Source: a bacterium
GTDB taxonomy: Bacteria > Desulfobacterota > Binatia > UBA12015
Reading direction: 5' to 3'
Assembly (NCBI GenBank): GCA_029976905.1
Contig: JAPOLW010000134.1
Location: 1-8,647 of the forward strand
Length of the DNA stretch: 8,647 nucleotides
Program-made: the position numbers and the translations under genes
The notes under the pieces: model-generated
What the model was told of the DNA's origin: nothing
The model's input: only the letters and a program-made list of their open reading frames with translations
Database searches by the model: none
Shown: positions 6,766 through 8,647 of the stretch, in pieces
Layout: each line of letters begins with the position of its first letter
Numbering within the stretch: position 1 is the first letter of the stretch

Positions 6766-8114
6766 AGCTCTCGCGCCGGCGTCCGGGATGGGTGGGGATC
6801 GCTCTGCTCGTGCTCGGCCTCACCCTTCTCCTCACCGCTTCGGGGGCGATCGCGACTCCCGAACTCATCGTGCGCACGAGCACCTCTCCCGAGCGGGCGC
6901 TGGTCGGTGAAGGAATCGAACTCCGCTTCGACGTGCTGGCGCGCGCAGGCTGGGCGCGCGTCGAGATCGGGGACTTCGAGGTGCCAGGCGCCCTCGTCTT
7001 GCGCACCGGGTCGCAGGGCACCCGTCTCGACGAGTCGGTGGACGGGGCAACCTGGTCGGGCCAGAGACGTGTCGTTCTCGTCTTCCCGCAGCGCGCAGGT
7101 ATTCTCGAGATCCCCGCGGTCCCACTCTCGATAGACGTGCGTGACGTCACCACGAATGCGCCGCCGACGACCCATGCGCGTCGCGTCCCCGAGCGCTCCC
7201 TCGAGGTCTCTCGACCGCCGGGTGCACCGCCGGACGATGCCGTCCTCGCCACCCGCGACCTCGTCGTCGAGCAGACATGGCAGCCAGAACAGTCACGACC
7301 CGTGGTCGGCGACGCCGTGCGCCGCACGATCGTTCGCCGCGCATCGGGAACACCCGCCATGGTCTTCCCGCCATTTCCCGATCCACCGGCGGCCGGGGTC
7401 GGAATCTATCCGGATCCCCCGCGCGTCGACGATGCCACGAACCGCGGCCGCCTCGAAGGACGCCGGGTCGATTCCGTCACCTACGTCTTCGAGCGTGCGG
7501 GTACGATCGAAGTCCCTCCGCGGCGCGTCCTGTGGTGGGATCTCGATGCGGGGGTTTTGCGCAACGTGGACGTACCCGGACGAAAGTTCGAGGTACGGGC
7601 CACCGCATCCAGTACCGACCGGGCCACCGCATCCAGCGCCGACCGGGCCACCGCATCCAGCGCCGAGGAATCTGCCGGGACCCGGGATTCGTGGATGGCG
7701 ATCGCGCTGGTGGGGCTCGTTGCCATGCTCCTCGCCGGCGTGTCCTCGCCACGTCTGCGCACGGCCGCCGATGGCTTTTGGCAGGAGTGCCGCGCGAGCG
7801 AGCCCGCCGCGTTCTACACCTTCGTGCGGGCAGCCCGGACGGAGAACGAAACCGCCACGCTCGGCGCGCTGATCGCGTGGCTCGACCGAGCCCTGGACCG
7901 GCCGGCGCGGGTCGACGTCTTCCTCCGTGAATTCGGCGACGCGCAAGCGCGCTCCCAGATCGAACGACTCCAGGCCGCGGTGGGAGGCCGCCCGCGCGCG
8001 CCGGTCGACTCCGCGGCACTCGTGCGGGCCATGCGCCGGGCTCGCCACACCTGGCAACACCGCCGGCGACAGCGGCGAGAGACGCCCCGCGAGTTGCCCC
8101 CCCTCAATCCGTAG
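6762..8114 (+). CDS. batD: BatD-like periplasmic protein
   Basis: BatD proteins are exported, with beta-rich periplasmic domains and a C-terminal membrane anchor, and close Bat operons; the molecular role is unknown. The 450 aa show a signal peptide (basic KLSRRR, then a hydrophobic core at 11-27, with possible cleavage near ATA at 29-31). A first beta domain contains LVGEGIELRFDVLARAG (48-64) and VVLVFPQRAGILEIPAVPLS (104-123). A second contains VEQTWQPEQSRPVVGDAVRR (169-188) and VTYVFERAGTIEVPPRRVLW (239-258). A 24-residue low-complexity repeat follows (279-302), then a membrane helix (about 311-328) and a cytosolic helical tail with FYTFVRAART (351-360). The order fits BatD, although the length is shorter than many members. 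The ATG at 6762 overlaps the batC stop. The stop at 8112-8114 is followed directly by a hairpin. Confidence 0.9.
   Translation: MKLSRRRPGWVGIALLVLGLTLLLTASGAIATPELIVRTSTSPERALVGEGIELRFDVLARAGWARVEIGDFEVPGALVLRTGSQGTRLDESVDGATWSGQRRVVLVFPQRAGILEIPAVPLSIDVRDVTTNAPPTTHARRVPERSLEVSRPPGAPPDDAVLATRDLVVEQTWQPEQSRPVVGDAVRRTIVRRASGTPAMVFPPFPDPPAAGVGIYPDPPRVDDATNRGRLEGRRVDSVTYVFERAGTIEVPPRRVLWWDLDAGVLRNVDVPGRKFEVRATASSTDRATASSADRATASSAEESAGTRDSWMAIALVGLVAMLLAGVSSPRLRTAADGFWQECRASEPAAFYTFVRAARTENETATLGALIAWLDRALDRPARVDVFLREFGDAQARSQIERLQAAVGGRPRAPVDSAALVRAMRRARHTWQHRRRQRRETPRELPPLNP
7596..7667 (+). repeat. In-frame 24-bp tandem repeat, three copies, inside batD
   Basis: Units at 7596-7619, 7620-7643 and 7644-7667 each begin CGGGCCACCGCATCCAG and encode RATASSTD, RATASSAD and RATASSAE. 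They differ at only a few bases. The repeat lies between the last periplasmic beta domain and the membrane helix, so it probably forms a flexible, hydrophilic linker whose length can vary by whole units without breaking the frame. Confidence 0.93.
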
Positions 8115-8145
8115 CGCCGTTGGCAATCCAGACGGCGATGTTCTA
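8115..8145 (+). terminator. Hairpin directly after batD, possible intrinsic terminator
   Basis: The left arm CGCCGTTGG (8115-8123), loop CAAT (8124-8127) and right arm CCA (8128-8130), then a bulged G (8131) and ACGGCG (8132-8137), form nine base pairs with one bulge. The trailing ATGTTCTA has only four T and is not a strong U-tract. The position immediately behind the last stop codon of the Bat operon supports a role in termination or 3'-end protection. Partial readthrough into the next gene is possible. Confidence 0.5.
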
Positions 8146-8164
8146 GGGGGCCTTTCGACGCAGG

Positions 8165-8515
8165 ATGCAAAGTGTCTTCAAATTCGGGTTCGCGGGCCTC
8201 GCCCTGGCGACGATCCTCGGCTGCGACCCGGGCCAGCCCCTGTTCGGGCCACGCGAGGTCGACGTCGGCGTGGCCTCCCGGCGCGTCGTCCCAGAGCTGA
8301 TCGACGTGCCCGCTCGCCTCGACGCCCCCGCCCGGGTCGACGTCACCGCACGAACGCAGGGCTACCTCCTCGACCGGGCCTTCGAAGACGGCACCGAGGT
8401 CGAGCAGAACCGCATCCTCTTCGCGCTCCAATCCGATCTCTACGAAGCGGCAGACGAGGCCGCCCGCTCGGCCCTCGCCGGCGCCCGCGCCTGGATGCGC
8501 GACTCGCGCTCGTGA
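8165..8515 (+). CDS. Short lipoprotein resembling the N-terminal part of an RND-efflux membrane fusion protein
   Basis: The 116 aa start with a lipoprotein signal: hydrophobic FKFGFAGLALAT and a lipobox-like ILGC with Cys at 20. Asp follows at +2, an inner-membrane retention signal in enteric bacteria that is also seen in AcrA. Residues 30-100 read like the first strand and half lipoyl domain of an AcrA/HlyD-type periplasmic adaptor: EVDVGVASRRVVPELIDVPA, then VDVTARTQGYLLDRAF, EDGTEVEQNRILFALQSDLY and EAADEAARSAL. A complete adaptor (about 350-400 aa) would continue into an alpha-hairpin, the second lipoyl half, a beta-barrel and a membrane-proximal domain. Here the chain ends after GARAWMRDSRS, and none of the three frames downstream resembles the missing part. 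The ATG at 8165 is the only ATG after an in-frame TAG at 8144; AGGGGG at 8145-8150 is poorly spaced. It may be a truncated gene or a stand-alone minimal adaptor. Its stop overlaps the next start (GTGA). Confidence 0.68.
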   Translation: MQSVFKFGFAGLALATILGCDPGQPLFGPREVDVGVASRRVVPELIDVPARLDAPARVDVTARTQGYLLDRAFEDGTEVEQNRILFALQSDLYEAADEAARSALAGARAWMRDSRS

Positions 8516-8647
8516 CGACGATCGAGCTTCCCACCGCGTGCAACGCGGCGGCGTCCTCCCCCGACGGCGCGTTCGCCGCGTGCGTGGGCGACTTCGAGAG
8601 CGTCGTGTTGCGGGGCCACAGGCGGTTCGGGTACACCTCGGAGGCGG
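8512..8647 (+). CDS. Start of a possible WD40-like beta-propeller protein, partial: C-terminus off the right edge
   Basis: A GTG at 8512 overlaps the stop of the preceding gene (GTGA) and opens a frame with no stop to the window edge, giving 45 complete codons. The sequence contains ACNAAASSPDGAFAACVGDF (residues 9-28) followed by ESVVLRGHRRFGYTS. The C-N-x-A-x-x-SPDG-x-x-x-A-x-VGD pattern looks like a beta-propeller blade as in WD40-type proteins. No signal peptide is seen in this start, so a cytoplasmic product is likely if the start is right. With so few residues the family call is tentative. The four-base overlap suggests co-translation with the truncated adaptor-like lipoprotein, an unusual pairing. 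Confidence 0.5.
   Translation, partial: MTTIELPTACNAAASSPDGAFAACVGDFESVVLRGHRRFGYTSEA

Overview
This is a GC-rich window (roughly two thirds G+C by eye), densely packed with genes, from a Gram-negative bacterium. A bacterial frataxin (CyaY), a proteobacterial-style Bat operon that includes a DUF4381 gene, and an AcrA-like lipoprotein start suggest Pseudomonadota or a related deltaproteobacterial or myxococcal lineage. The sequence does not fix the taxon more closely, and nothing shows that it is plasmid, phage or an integrated island.

Left part (1-1475, minus strand): cyaY (106 aa, frataxin-like iron protein of Fe-S cluster assembly) is followed after 9 bases by selO (protein adenylyltransferase, YdiU family), which runs off the left edge. 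Positions 1476-1688 separate this pair from the divergent plus-strand operon. That gap holds a tandem array of a 32-bp unit: three identical copies, one near-identical copy and one deleted remnant.

Centre (1689-8114, plus strand): a complete seven-gene MoxR/Bat operon, namely moxR AAA+ ATPase, DUF58 protein, DUF4381 membrane protein, BatA-like VWA protein, BatB-like VWA protein, BatC-like TPR protein and BatD-like protein. Junctions are 7-nt and 1-nt gaps followed by overlaps of 20, 4, 10 and 4 nt, so the genes are almost certainly co-transcribed and translationally coupled. MoxR-VWA systems are thought to act as envelope chaperone or stress modules, in which the ATPase works with metal-binding VWA proteins at the inner membrane while TPR and BatD subunits face the periplasm. 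Here BatA keeps an intact MIDAS motif and BatB has lost it. The TPR part, fused to the VWA protein in many proteobacteria, is a separate gene. A hairpin directly after batD may end the operon.

Right part (8165-8647, plus strand): a 116-aa lipoprotein resembles only the N-terminal part of an RND-efflux membrane fusion protein. Its stop overlaps (GTGA) a gene that enters from the right edge and may encode a WD40-like beta-propeller. This junction is the least explained part of the window. I found no RNA gene, CRISPR array or insertion sequence, and no stretch over 300 bases lacks a gene. The core is a known type of system, and I do not claim a wholly new one.
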